Of a stretch of DNA of 64,000 nucleotides, positions 8,521 to 17,200 are shown piece after piece (position 1 is the first letter of the stretch; every line of letters starts with the position of its first letter). Source of the DNA: Peribacillus sp. Bi96. Its GTDB lineage: Bacteria; Bacillota; Bacilli; Bacillales; DSM-1321. The notes under the pieces were generated by a model, which did not search any database, had not been told where the DNA came from, and worked only from the letters and a program-made list of their open reading frames with translations. The position numbers and the translations under genes were made by a program. The stretch spans positions 62,001 to 126,000 of the forward strand of contig NZ_CAKKLV010000015.1 in assembly GCF_918698115.1 (NCBI RefSeq). The letters run 5' to 3'.

Positions 8521-9972
8521 TTACGCATTTAATTTCGTTGTTTTCGTTCTTGTTTTCAAGTTCATTTGAGGGCGCTTGGAGAATGCTATAGTCAAAATGA
8601 ATGGCACAATGAATGCAACCAACATCGCGACCGCAAACATTCCCATATGCTTTGGCTGGATGGAAAGGATACCTGGAATCCCCCCAACACCGATTGAGTT
8701 CGCCATCACCCCAGATCCGACTGATACGATGCCAGCAAACAGCGAACCAATCATACCGGCTAAGAACGGGAAGCCGTATTTCAAGTTAATGCCGAACATG
8801 GCAGGCTCCGTTACTCCGAGATAACATGAAATCGTAGCTGGAATGGAAACTTGTCTTTCCTCCTGATCTTTTCTGTTAATGTAAATCATCGCAAGCACTG
8901 CTGTACCTTGAGCAATATTGGATAAAGCAATCATTGGCCAAAGGTTCGTTCCGCCTAGTTCACTCATAAGCTGAAGATCGATTGCGTTTGTCATATGATG
9001 CAGGCCTGTGATGACAAGTGGTGCATAGGCAAAGCCGAAGACGGCAGCAAAAAGCCAGCCAACTGATGAATTCAGTCCGGAATATACAACCGTTGAAATG
9101 ACTGAACCGATTTTCCAACCTAAAGGCCCCAAAATGGTATGGGCAATGATTACTGTTGGAAGTAAAGCAAAAAATGGAACGACGATCATGGAAATGGAAT
9201 TATGCACTTTATCTCTCAAGAAAATTTCCAAATATGCCAAAACGAAGCCCGCCAGTATGGCTGGGATGACCTGGGCCTGGTAGCCTATCATATCGACTTG
9301 GGCAAAACCGAAATCCCAAAAAGGAATGTCACTTGCCTTCGTGCCTGCAACTGCGTAGGCATTTAGAAGTTGTGGAGAAACCAGGGTCAAACCAAGGACG
9401 ATGCCGAGAATTTGAGTCGTGCCCATTTTCTTCGAGATGGACCATGTAATCCCAACAGGAAGAAAATGAAATATGGCTTCACCTATCAACCACAGGAATG
9501 AGTGAACCCCTGCCCAAAATTGTGAAATATCAACAAGCGTCTTCGTACTGTCATCGAACATTTTAATATCGCCGATGATATTGCGGAATCCAAGAATGAG
9601 GCCTCCAACCACTATGGCAGGAATCAATGGTGTGAAAATATCCGCAAGATGGGAAATCAAACGCTGCAGCCAGCTCATATTCTGTTTAGCTGCTTCTTTC
9701 ACATCTTCTTTTGACGCTTCCTGTAATCCAGCCATGGAAACGAATTCATTATAAAAAGATGATACCTCATTCCCGATAATGACCTGGAATTGGCCAGCTT
9801 GTGTAAATGTTCCTTTTACAAGCTTAATCGATTCAATTTTGCTTACATCCGCCTTGCCAGGGTCCTTCAATGCAAATCGCATTCTTGTCGCACAATGCGT
9901 AACCGTTGCAATATTTTCCTTCCCTCCGACATGTTGGAGCAAATCCCTTGCAGGTTCTGTGTATTTACCCAT
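8521..9972 (-). CDS. treP: PTS trehalose-specific EIIBC
   Basis: A 483-residue membrane permease of the glucose/sucrose PTS superfamily. The N-terminal EIIB domain (about 1-85) has the phospho-cysteine motif VTHCATRMRF with Cys27; the EIIC domain (about 110-470) has about ten membrane helices and the sugar-site segment GVTEPAMFGINLKYG. There is no EIIA domain, so phosphate must come from another EIIA(Glc)-type protein, as for B. subtilis TreP. It imports and phosphorylates trehalose for TreA. First gene of the operon; promoter with two operators and a cre site directly upstream. Confidence 0.95.
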   Translation of the reverse strand: MGKYTEPARDLLQHVGGKENIATVTHCATRMRFALKDPGKADVSKIESIKLVKGTFTQAGQFQVIIGNEVSSFYNEFVSMAGLQEASKEDVKEAAKQNMSWLQRLISHLADIFTPLIPAIVVGGLILGFRNIIGDIKMFDDSTKTLVDISQFWAGVHSFLWLIGEAIFHFLPVGITWSISKKMGTTQILGIVLGLTLVSPQLLNAYAVAGTKASDIPFWDFGFAQVDMIGYQAQVIPAILAGFVLAYLEIFLRDKVHNSISMIVVPFFALLPTVIIAHTILGPLGWKIGSVISTVVYSGLNSSVGWLFAAVFGFAYAPLVITGLHHMTNAIDLQLMSELGGTNLWPMIALSNIAQGTAVLAMIYINRKDQEERQVSIPATISCYLGVTEPAMFGINLKYGFPFLAGMIGSLFAGIVSVGSGVMANSIGVGGIPGILSIQPKHMGMFAVAMLVAFIVPFILTIAFSKRPQMNLKTRTKTTKLNA

Positions 9973-10019
9973 TTCACTACTTCCCTTCCCTAGAAAGCAA
10001 AATATAATTGATTTTATAA

Positions 10020-10079
10020 CCTGTACGTATAGGTTCTGTATACGCTTTCATATTATCCTGTACGTACAGGTTTTGTCAA
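10020..10079 (-). promoter_or_regulatory. treP promoter with two TreR-type operators and a cre site
   Basis: On the minus strand, -35 TTGACA (10074-10079) and -10 TAATAT (10050-10055) are 18 bases apart. The perfect palindrome CCTGTACGTACAGG (10057-10070) fills the spacer. A second, one-mismatch copy CCTGTACGTATAGG (plus strand, 10020-10033) lies downstream of the start point. Between them, TGAAAGCGTATACA (10037-10050) fits the CcpA cre consensus and covers the transcription start. This gives substrate-specific repression at two sites plus catabolite repression. The palindrome differs from the AT-rich operator I recall for B. subtilis TreR, so binding is inferred from position. Confidence 0.85.
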
Positions 10080-10344
10080 TAACTTTTTTCCAGCCATCTA
10101 CCTTCACTTTATATAAGGAGTGATTCTCATAGGCTTCGATTTACTATACGATTCATCCACAATAAAGGAATTAAAACGCAAGAAATGTAATCCAGTTAAG
10201 GGCGCAATAATAGATTTACAGAAAGGAATTCCCATCAGACATGATAAGTAGCTGTAAAATTCAGTAATAAGGTATAATGAGGATATAACCTCTTTATTGA
10301 CAACTTAATGGTTAGAATATAATAGATAAATGGGAGATGAACTT

Positions 10345-10929
10345 GTGTCCGAAACTAATAAATTTCCACTTATATCAGGTAATCTTTCTCTGGATTTAGT
10401 GAACACGGAACTAGTCAGTCGTGGTCAACGACAAGACTTATTGCTATCAGAAGAAGATGTGCTGGACTGGCTTACTGTAATAAAAGAGCAAAACTCATTT
10501 TGGAATGATCAGCTATGCTTAAAACTTAAAGAGAGAATCGAGCAGGTATTCGTATGTCTTCTAGAAATGCGTACAATTTTAAGAAGACATTTCGAATTAA
10601 TAGCAGATGGGAATCCGTTTCCTGATGAGTTTATCGCTTTTTCAGAAAAGAAAATCGAAAAAGCACCATTCACTTATAAATTAATGGATCAAAAATTGAT
10701 TCCCATACCTGTTGGAGAAGCAGAAGATATCTTGCTTTCTTTTATTGCTTATGACTTATTAACTTTAATAGAAGAAAATAAGCTAGCCTCATTAAAGCGT
10801 TGCTCGAATAATGATTGCGTATTGTTATTTATCGATGAAAGTGGAAGACGTAAGTGGTGTTCAATGAAAATATGCGGTAATAGAAAAAAGGTCGCCCGAT
10901 TTCAACACCGGAAATCTGATGATGAATGA
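10345..10929 (+). CDS. CGNR zinc finger transcriptional regulator (ABATE domain)
   Basis: A 194-residue putative regulator. The N-terminal part (LISGNLSLDLVNTE) is the ABATE domain start, thought to bind a ligand; the C-terminus has the CGNR zinc finger with CSNNDC, then WCSMKICGNRKK, four Cys that would hold a zinc and contact DNA. The GTG at 10345 is preferred because GGGAGATG lies just upstream; the ATG at 10330 has no RBS. It is followed 120 bases later by an HPP-family membrane protein on the same strand, and may regulate it. Ligand unknown. Confidence 0.85.
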   Translation: MSETNKFPLISGNLSLDLVNTELVSRGQRQDLLLSEEDVLDWLTVIKEQNSFWNDQLCLKLKERIEQVFVCLLEMRTILRRHFELIADGNPFPDEFIAFSEKKIEKAPFTYKLMDQKLIPIPVGEAEDILLSFIAYDLLTLIEENKLASLKRCSNNDCVLLFIDESGRRKWCSMKICGNRKKVARFQHRKSDDE

Positions 10930-11050
10930 AGAGCCAACTTCTTAAAAGAGTAGGTTTTTTTATGAGATTTTTAACTAACCGTTAAAAATGATTTTGACAG
11001 GTTATTTTATTTCGTGTAAAGTGTAAATGTACTTGTAAGGAGGGGGAATA

Positions 11051-11605
11051 ATGGACCGCATAGCTGTGACTGGGCAAAAAGAAACAAGCTCATTTCATAT
11101 ACGGTATTTATCTAAAATGAAGGGAAAAGGAAGAAGTCCTTTACAGATAAATGTAAAAGACGCAATAACCGGGCTAATCGGTGGATTTTTAACTATTTTC
11201 GCTTTAATTCTTTTAACAAAAATGACATCAGCATTGTGGTTAATGGCTCCATTTGGTGCCAGTTGTGTACTGGCGTTCGGTCTTTGGAATGCGCCGTTAT
11301 CACAGCCACGGAATATTATTGGGGGCCATTTTGTTTCAACATTCATAGGTTTAGCTTCCTATCATTTTTTTGGCGATGAGCCTTGGGCAATCGGCTTAGC
11401 AGTCGGATTAGCAATTGCCGTCATGATGCTGACAAAAACGACGCACCCACCAGCAGGGGCAGATCCCCTTGTTGTTATGCTTGGTCATTATAGCTTGAGC
11501 TATTTATTTACGCCTGTGTTAATTGGTTCCGTGATAATCGTTTTCCTTGCACTGTTAATTAATAATTTGCGCAGCAATCGGAACTATCCGACTTTTTGGA
11601 TTTAA
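11051..11605 (+). CDS. HPP family membrane protein
   Basis: A 184-residue integral membrane protein with about five helices and all the family signatures: APFGASCVLAF, PLSQPRNIIGGH and the name-giving KTTHPPAGADPL. Plant and cyanobacterial HPP proteins have been linked to nitrite transport, but function in Bacillaceae is not settled. The N-terminal 35 residues are hydrophilic and basic. RBS AAGGAGGGGG precedes the ATG. It lies downstream of the CGNR regulator and is followed by its own terminator stem into which a dispersed repeat appears to have inserted. Confidence 0.85.
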   Translation: MDRIAVTGQKETSSFHIRYLSKMKGKGRSPLQINVKDAITGLIGGFLTIFALILLTKMTSALWLMAPFGASCVLAFGLWNAPLSQPRNIIGGHFVSTFIGLASYHFFGDEPWAIGLAVGLAIAVMMLTKTTHPPAGADPLVVMLGHYSLSYLFTPVLIGSVIIVFLALLINNLRSNRNYPTFWI

Positions 11606-11698
11606 GGTAAATAGAAGTATAAGCCTTTTGTTGCGATAAACGATGTAACGAAGTGTATTCAAAAATGAGTAATCTGCACTTATATCTAAATAACAAAA

Positions 11699-11768
11699 AG
11701 AGGAGCTGGGGTGCTCCTCTCAGACTGAAGACAGACTCGATAATATTGGAGTTTGTCTTCAGTTTTTT
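11699..11768 (+). terminator. double hairpin: HPP gene terminator stem joined to a repeat-borne terminator
   Basis: First stem AGAGGAGC/GCTCCTCT (11699-11720, 8 bp) preceded by AAAAA, but lacking its T-tract. It runs straight into CAGACTGAAG, the start of the dispersed repeat, whose own 15-bp stem (11724-11738 with 11749-11763) is followed by a T run. The second hairpin can replace the terminator function of the first. Confidence 0.8.
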
Positions 11769-11815
11769 AGGTTTTTAAAATGTGACCGTCGATTTTCCCT
11801 CTAGGCACTCATTGA
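11721..11815 (+). repeat. dispersed intergenic repeat, copy A (truncated)
   Basis: Starts with the conserved hairpin, then AGGTTTTTAAAATGTG, a GTCGATT core start and the CTCTAGGCACTC segment, where similarity to copy B ends. The GC-rich second half seen in copies B and D is missing. Confidence 0.7.
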
Positions 11816-11832
11816 ATATTATCAATAAACAA

Positions 11833-12945
11833 TTAAGTTTCAGCGTTTAGTTTTACATGCGTTTCTGCAACTTCCACTCCGTTTACGAGAAGGAAGATAC
11901 GATGGATTCCCGTGTAATGACGACGTGTCGTCAAATCCTTCCAATTGTGGATTCTCACTCTCTCGACTCGTTCTCCATCCGTGAAATTCCTATCTGCCAG
12001 TAGAAATATTTTGCGAGACGTTTTCTTACTGGCTTTAACAAAATCGATGGCGTACTCAATACGAAGTTTCGCTGTATTCTTCACGTTCACTAGAAACCCG
12101 AAATAAAGTTCACTGGTTTCCCCAATAAAAATCGAATCTGGTTCATTTCTAATACATGCGTTTGTAATGATAGTAAGATTGTTCAATACATCCGTGTAAC
12201 CAAATAATGAAAGGACCTCTGGATCCGCTTTACGAACAAGAGTTCGGCATCCCCGTCGAACAATCCAAATCGTTTGGGGGTTTCCACTTTCATGCCAGCG
12301 CTTGGCAGTCTCTATGACGGCATTTGGATGATCTCTCGCAATATCATTCAAGTTATTTGCCACACTTTTGCGTACATAGATGGACGGATCGCTTTTCAGG
12401 TTCTCAAGCAAATCCAATACCGGTGTCGGATCGGATTTGAACATCGGTAAAGCTTGTCCCCAAGGTAACCTGGGCCGGCACCCCTCACTAGCCAGCCTGC
12501 GGACATGTTCATCATCATGCTTGGTCCATTCCTTCATCTTCTCGATCATTAAAACGGGATCAAGCAAGATAAAAGCTCGGATTGCAAATTCAGAGGATGA
12601 CCTTGCAGTAAAACGCTCCAACGCATCTAGCGATAACGGCCAATCTTTCTTATTCAATCCATGTACCTCGACAAAGTCCGGGAAAAATAAATATCTAAAC
12701 CCTTCACAATCCTTATCAATTTGATACAAAATATCCAATGCCTCTTGATAATCACTTGGAAGATGCCTCCCGAGGGTAATGGAAATATGTCTAATTCGTT
12801 CTTTTAACTTCCTCTCGTCCCAATGCTCATCAATCACTTCCCTTACAAACGATTCAGTAGAGAAGGACGGATGGACACCCTTTACTTTTTCACCGAATTC
12901 ACGAATGAACGTTTCATTATATAAATCCTTTAAGGGCTCAGCCAT
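11833..12945 (-). CDS. AlkC-type DNA alkylation repair protein (HEAT-like repeats)
   Basis: A 370-residue DNA glycosylase of the AlkC/AlkD superfamily. Residues about 1-250 form HEAT-like helical repeats, including the characteristic HVRRLASEGCRPRLPWG and DPSIYVRKSVANNLNDIA; the C-terminal 110 residues are beta-rich and fit the extra Ig-like domain that separates AlkC from AlkD. AlkC removes positively charged alkylated bases such as 3-methyladenine and 3-methylcytosine. The gene is monocistronic with a weak RBS (AGAAGTGA). Length matches the AlkC type. Substrate choice between the two bases cannot be judged here. Confidence 0.88.
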   Translation of the reverse strand: MAEPLKDLYNETFIREFGEKVKGVHPSFSTESFVREVIDEHWDERKLKERIRHISITLGRHLPSDYQEALDILYQIDKDCEGFRYLFFPDFVEVHGLNKKDWPLSLDALERFTARSSSEFAIRAFILLDPVLMIEKMKEWTKHDDEHVRRLASEGCRPRLPWGQALPMFKSDPTPVLDLLENLKSDPSIYVRKSVANNLNDIARDHPNAVIETAKRWHESGNPQTIWIVRRGCRTLVRKADPEVLSLFGYTDVLNNLTIITNACIRNEPDSIFIGETSELYFGFLVNVKNTAKLRIEYAIDFVKASKKTSRKIFLLADRNFTDGERVERVRIHNWKDLTTRRHYTGIHRIFLLVNGVEVAETHVKLNAET

Positions 12946-13178
12946 TTATTTCACTTCTGTTCTTTATATTGGACTTGCAAATGTATCTCAACCATAGCAT
13001 TTTCCCCTATCATATAACAAGGAGATAACGCAATAACCTAACCGATAAAATCCTTGAGAATCATATCAAACATAGCCATTTAGCTCCCCTTGCCAAATTC
13101 ATTTTACAGATCTCTTTTTTTAGCTTTGCTCAGTTGAACAAAGGTTAATATTTGACGGTTTATTATAATCATGTTAAG
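12946..13178. other. noncoding stretch upstream of the alkC-type gene
   Basis: Expected to hold the minus-strand promoter of the glycosylase gene. I see AT-rich sequence but no hexamer pair I would defend, and no coding frame. Confidence 0.4.
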
Positions 13179-13226
13179 AAATGCATTCAACTCCAAGCAG
13201 GACAAGACTTGGAGTTGAATGCATTT
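13179..13226 (-). terminator. long terminator hairpin ending the DUF4867 operon
   Basis: A perfect 19-bp stem (13179-13197 with 13208-13226) around a 10-base loop, about 195 bases after the DUF4867 stop. T residues follow on both strands, so it may serve either direction. Confidence 0.8.
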
Positions 13227-13420
13227 TTAATATATGAGCCTTCGGTAGACATTCAAATGATATGCATCTAAGGCTTTTAGGAATTGAGAACGTTTTCTTT
13301 TTAACGTTTGGCAACTCGTCAAAAAAACTAGAAAAAGAGAGATAAAGAAGAAGGAAATTGTTTGCATACCTATAACATAATATACTTTTTAAAGTCCCTC
13401 TCTTAGTTAATGATCTGACA

Positions 13421-14107
13421 TTACTGGAAAATCGAAATATTATCTCCTCTTATTCCTGCATATGCACCGCGGCTTACTAACTGTTTTCTTTCAGGATGAA
13501 CAAGTAGCCATTTATTTTTCATGAATAATAGCTTATCCTCTTCTGTTCTTTTTTCCAAGTCCTCTTTTAATGGTTCATTTGTTCCGGATGGCAAAATAAC
13601 GATGGTCTTAAAACCATCATTATTTACTTTACACGGCGCAAAATGTAATGTCGTACTATATAATTCCACGGCAGTTCCCTTAGGTATAAAGAAAGCTGTC
13701 ACATTATTAGAATCATAGATATTGTCTTGAATATCTTGTACCTTTCCTAAGAGAAGAACCAGGTCTGTCACAGCGATGTTGATTTCACTGCCTTTATGAT
13801 ATTCTAAACCATTTAAAGTTGAGTTAGGACCATTACAATATCCAATTTGTATCGACATCTCACCATAAAATGCTGTTTGAATTTGTTCATTCACTCTCTT
13901 ATTTTCCATATTTGCAACAGAGGCAATATATATATTTTGATCTTGAGGAATTTCTGTATCTTCCATATAAGTTTGTAACTCATGGAAATCATATCCCTTG
14001 ATTATTTTACCGTATGGGGTAAACGTTCTATCTTCAACATGAAAAAAAGAAACGTGTTTATTAAGCCCTTTTATCGTTTCGAATTTAGACAAAGCCATTC
14101 GCCTCAT
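13421..14107 (-). CDS. DUF4867 family protein, SftX-like candidate
   Basis: A 228-residue cytoplasmic protein of DUF4867, a cupin-like family of unknown reaction. Conserved stretches are IQIGYCNGPNSTLNGLEYHK, EINIAVTDLVLLLGKVQDI, AFFIPKGTAVELYSTTLHF and APCKVN, with His/Glu residues (EYHKGSE, LHFAP) that could bind a metal as in cupins. DUF4867 genes recur in sulfoquinovose clusters of the transaldolase type, where the product is uncharacterised. Here it is the last gene of a GPH-transaldolase-DUF4867 operon. Start: ATG 14107 or ATG 14098, neither with an ideal SD. I infer an accessory role such as a mutarotase or anomer-handling step, which is a guess. Confidence 0.8.
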   Translation of the reverse strand: MRRMALSKFETIKGLNKHVSFFHVEDRTFTPYGKIIKGYDFHELQTYMEDTEIPQDQNIYIASVANMENKRVNEQIQTAFYGEMSIQIGYCNGPNSTLNGLEYHKGSEINIAVTDLVLLLGKVQDIQDNIYDSNNVTAFFIPKGTAVELYSTTLHFAPCKVNNDGFKTIVILPSGTNEPLKEDLEKRTEEDKLLFMKNKWLLVHPERKQLVSRGAYAGIRGDNISIFQ

Positions 14108-14167
14108 TTCTTCTCTATAAAAGGCCCCTCAAAGAAAAACCTATGAGGTACCCTTCATCGCTATCTA

Positions 14168-14848
14168 TTATTTTAATACGGGTACTTCCGTTATTGTGTT
14201 ATCCCAAGCATTGCGGAATTTATCTAATCCATAATCAGTAAATGCGTGGTGGAAGCTTTCCTTATAAACATCGAAGCCACAAGTCACGATATGAGCACCT
14301 GCTTTCGCAGCATCAACCATTTGTTTACCGTTCCGTAATGCAGCCACAATAATTTCTGTATCAAAATTATATGTTTTATAGATATTTACGATGTCTTGAA
14401 TATATTGAGTTGTGTCATCTCCGCTATTTTCTTTCCATCCAACAAAAGGTGATACAAAACTAGCCTTAATTCGGGCAGCCTGTAAGGCTTGAGACGGAGA
14501 AAAAACAAGCGTAACATTCGTAGGAATACCTTCTTTTTCAAATTCCCTCGCAGCAATTAAACCAGGCTCTGTACATGGGATCTTAATGACGAAATTAGAA
14601 GATAATTTTGCAATTTTAGTTCCTACTACAACCATTTCTTTTGCATCTTCTAAATGAGGATTAATCTCGACTGAAATAGGAAAGTTTTCAACTCCCTTAA
14701 ATTCACTTCCTAGTTCATCTAAAACTGTTAGGAATGGTTTACCACTAGTCATTATGTGACGGGGGTTTGTTGTCACACCATCAATTGCCCAATTTTTATA
14801 TGCATAACGAACTTCCTCAAGAATAGCACTATCCAAAAAATATTTCAT
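14168..14848 (-). CDS. small transaldolase / fructose-6-phosphate aldolase type, candidate sulfofructose transaldolase
   Basis: A 226-residue TIM-barrel enzyme of the FSA/TalC class. The Schiff-base lysine is Lys89 in FVIKIP; DSAILEE, DGVTTNPRHI and the PFVGWKENSGDD strand are typical of the family, while the last segment replaces the usual GRxxD loop. Such enzymes move or release a C3 dihydroxyacetone unit. In B. megaterium/aryabhattai-type sulfoglycolysis a transaldolase of this kind cleaves 6-deoxy-6-sulfofructose to 3-sulfolactaldehyde, passing the C3 unit to glyceraldehyde-3-phosphate. Neighbours (DUF4867, GPH importer, isomerase, aldehyde dehydrogenase) support that reading over a plain pentose-phosphate role. 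RBS AAGGAGG precedes the ATG. An imperfect inverted repeat lies in its leader. Confidence 0.85.
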   Translation of the reverse strand: MKYFLDSAILEEVRYAYKNWAIDGVTTNPRHIMTSGKPFLTVLDELGSEFKGVENFPISVEINPHLEDAKEMVVVGTKIAKLSSNFVIKIPCTEPGLIAAREFEKEGIPTNVTLVFSPSQALQAARIKASFVSPFVGWKENSGDDTTQYIQDIVNIYKTYNFDTEIIVAALRNGKQMVDAAKAGAHIVTCGFDVYKESFHHAFTDYGLDKFRNAWDNTITEVPVLK

Positions 14849-14880
14849 AGTTTGTTCCTCCTTGTTATTAATTTAAACAT

Positions 14881-14905
14881 AATAATGTTTACCTAAAACA
14901 TCATT
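14881..14905 (-). promoter_or_regulatory. operator-like inverted repeat before the transaldolase gene
   Basis: AATAATGTTTA and AAAACATCATT (plus strand) face each other around CCT with two mismatches, about 35 bases before the transaldolase start. It could be a GntR-type operator for an internal promoter, or an RNA stem. No firm promoter hexamers are seen next to it. Confidence 0.35.
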
Positions 14906-15129
14906 ACCTTTAACATTATAATAAAAAATAGACTACAATATTTCAAGCTTTTTATACAGATTCTAGTAAATATCTTTTTATACAATACCGCCAGTCTGTT
15001 TTTACGATAGAAGCACACTTGGAATTTTTACTCTAAAAACATACACTCTATCGGTTCAAAAATGGCAATATCCTAACATAACAGGTCTTCAAATGGTTAA
15101 ATCCTACAGTCTTACTCTTCACTTTTATT

Positions 15130-16527
15130 TTACATAGGTACACCGGTTTTACGGTCATTAAGATCTTTTACGATATTATTGTATTTTTCATCTGATAGTT
15201 TATAAAATATTCCCATTACAATAATAGTTGCCATGGCTAAAGTACTTGGGTATATGAACATTAGTCCTCTAATCCCTTCAACTACATTAGCATTTTGCAC
15301 TGCATTGGGAACATAACCGACCAACCCTAAAACAATCCCTGGAATAAAACCCGCGAGGGCCTGAGATAGTTTGCGACAGAAAGTAAAGAAAGAATAAACC
15401 ACACCTTCAGATCTGTTACCTGTTTTCCATTCTCCATATTCAACTGCATCAGAAACAAATGCCCAGTTTAAACTATTAACAAATGAACTTCCAAAGAATG
15501 CAAAACAAGCTAAAATGATAAATATTACTGCGTTATCAGCAAAAAGATAAGCTAATATATCGCCAACTGCCCAAATTGCACAACCAAGTATATACGTGTA
15601 TTTTTTTCCTAACTTTTTAACCATAAACGGAACTAATGCCACACCAATAAACACACAGCCAATGCTAAAAAAACCCATGTAAGGAACGATAGAAACATTT
15701 TTTAATACATATTGACAATAATATACTTGTACTGCGAGCTTCACATTAAACGCTGAAAAGGTAAACAAGTTGACTAAGCAAAGTATCAGAAGAGGCGTAT
15801 TTTTTAGAAGCCCTTTATAACTATCACTTAGTTTTACTTGCGTTTCTTTTGGCTTCTCATATACATACCGTTCTTTAACATTCGCATAACAATATATTTG
15901 AAATAAAACACCTACAAATGCAAATATCGATACAGCTACTATATATCCAGTAGATTCACTATCAAAAAGTAACACAATAGGCATAAACCCAACTGTAGTA
16001 ACAAGTAAGCCAAAGTTTGCACCTGCTTGTCTAAATGCAGCTAACTCTGCTCTTTCTACAGGATCTTTGGTCATAGCCGGAACCATTGAACCGTAAGGGA
16101 TATTCGAAATACTATAAATGGTTCCAAAAGCCATATAAGTAGCATAAGCCCAAATCATTTTTCCTGTAAGTGAAAAATCTGGATTAGTAAAACTCACGAT
16201 TGTAATAAGAGCTAGCGGTACTGCTGTGTAAAGTATAAAAGGTCTAAACTTTCCTTTAGGACCAATTTTTTTTCGATTATCAACCCAAGTACCTACAGTA
16301 ATATCGGCAAAAGCGTCCCAAATTTTTGTAATTAAAAAGATTAGTCCAGCAGTTGCAGAAGGCAATCCTAGTGCATCGGTATAAAACTTAAGCAAATATA
16401 TTTGACCTAAATCAAACAAAAAATTATTTCCAACATCCCCCATTCCGTAAGCGATTTTTTCCTTAAGTTTTAATTTCTTAGAAGTTTCAACTGGACGTTC
16501 AACGTTTTGAATGACTGATTGTTCCAT
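15130..16527 (-). CDS. GPH-family sugar:cation symporter, candidate sulfoquinovose importer
   Basis: A 465-residue twelve-helix transporter of the glycoside-pentoside-hexuronide family. It has the family signatures KIAYGMGDVGNNFLFDLGQ (helix 1), KIWDAFADITVGTWVD with the conserved Asp residues of the cation site, and KGKFRPFILYTAVP after helix 3. Start at 16527 is set by AAAGGAGAG; the longer frame begins inside that RBS. It heads an operon with the transaldolase and DUF4867 genes and has a cre-containing promoter. Import of sulfoquinovose or its glycosides is inferred from neighbours. It is a clear paralog of the GPH protein at 52987-54390. Confidence 0.85.
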   Translation of the reverse strand: MEQSVIQNVERPVETSKKLKLKEKIAYGMGDVGNNFLFDLGQIYLLKFYTDALGLPSATAGLIFLITKIWDAFADITVGTWVDNRKKIGPKGKFRPFILYTAVPLALITIVSFTNPDFSLTGKMIWAYATYMAFGTIYSISNIPYGSMVPAMTKDPVERAELAAFRQAGANFGLLVTTVGFMPIVLLFDSESTGYIVAVSIFAFVGVLFQIYCYANVKERYVYEKPKETQVKLSDSYKGLLKNTPLLILCLVNLFTFSAFNVKLAVQVYYCQYVLKNVSIVPYMGFFSIGCVFIGVALVPFMVKKLGKKYTYILGCAIWAVGDILAYLFADNAVIFIILACFAFFGSSFVNSLNWAFVSDAVEYGEWKTGNRSEGVVYSFFTFCRKLSQALAGFIPGIVLGLVGYVPNAVQNANVVEGIRGLMFIYPSTLAMATIIVMGIFYKLSDEKYNNIVKDLNDRKTGVPM

Positions 16528-16713
16528 AAGTTCTCTCCTTTTAGAGACCATTTTTATAATTCAAGAAATTTCCACTTGGATATTTGTAAATAACCCTTCA
16601 TAAGAAATGCAGACACTAAAAAATTCCAGTTAAAAAATCTTCACGGCATAATCTCCCTTCTATTTTAGAGATAAGATTACTATCTTTTTTGAAAAAGTTA
16701 CTATGTTTTTATT

Positions 16714-16742
16714 ATATTATGAAAACGCATACAAAATAGCAA
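16714..16742 (-). promoter_or_regulatory. promoter of the GPH-transaldolase operon with cre in the spacer
   Basis: On the minus strand -35 TTGCTA (16737-16742) and -10 TAATAT (16714-16719) are 17 bases apart. The spacer holds the cre-like site TGAAAACGCATACA (plus strand, 16720-16733), touching the -10. CcpA binding there would block RNA polymerase directly. Confidence 0.75.
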
Positions 16743-16950
16743 GCCTTTTCCATATATTTTTTTCTGTTTAAAAAAATATATCCTATAGTAAAAGTATACA
16801 AATATACTTCCATACTCTACCGAATCTTTCGTTCATCAGATTTTCCACCTACACATAGCTTCTTCTTTTTTTTAATATGCCTTACCTATTAGTAAGGTGT
16901 AAATTCAGTTTTTATCTTTTCAGAATTTTTGATTATTTTAAAATCTTCAC

Positions 16951-16979
16951 TTGTAATTTTGTAAACGTATTCTTATAAT
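16951..16979 (+). promoter_or_regulatory. promoter of the Gfo/Idh/MocA gene with cre in the spacer
   Basis: -35 TTGTAA (16951-16956) and -10 TATAAT (16974-16979), 17 bases apart. TGTAAACGTATTCT (16960-16973), a cre with one deviation at the last base, ends exactly at the -10. It mirrors the divergent promoter 230 bases away and leaves a 210-base leader before the gene. Confidence 0.75.
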
Positions 16980-17200
16980 AAACAAAGGTACTGATTTTTA
17001 TTTAAAGGTAATTACGTTTAGTGTGCATAATGTTGCAATTTGCCCTCAAACTTTCAGCATTAGCTTAGTAATTGCCTATCTTTCCTATAACGCTAGCAAG
17101 TGTATTTTACACCTTCTTTTGGAATACCAAAGTAAGTAATCAGAGGGAAAAACTCGTAAAACTTGATTAAAAAATAGGGCATTACACGGAGGTTATTGAT

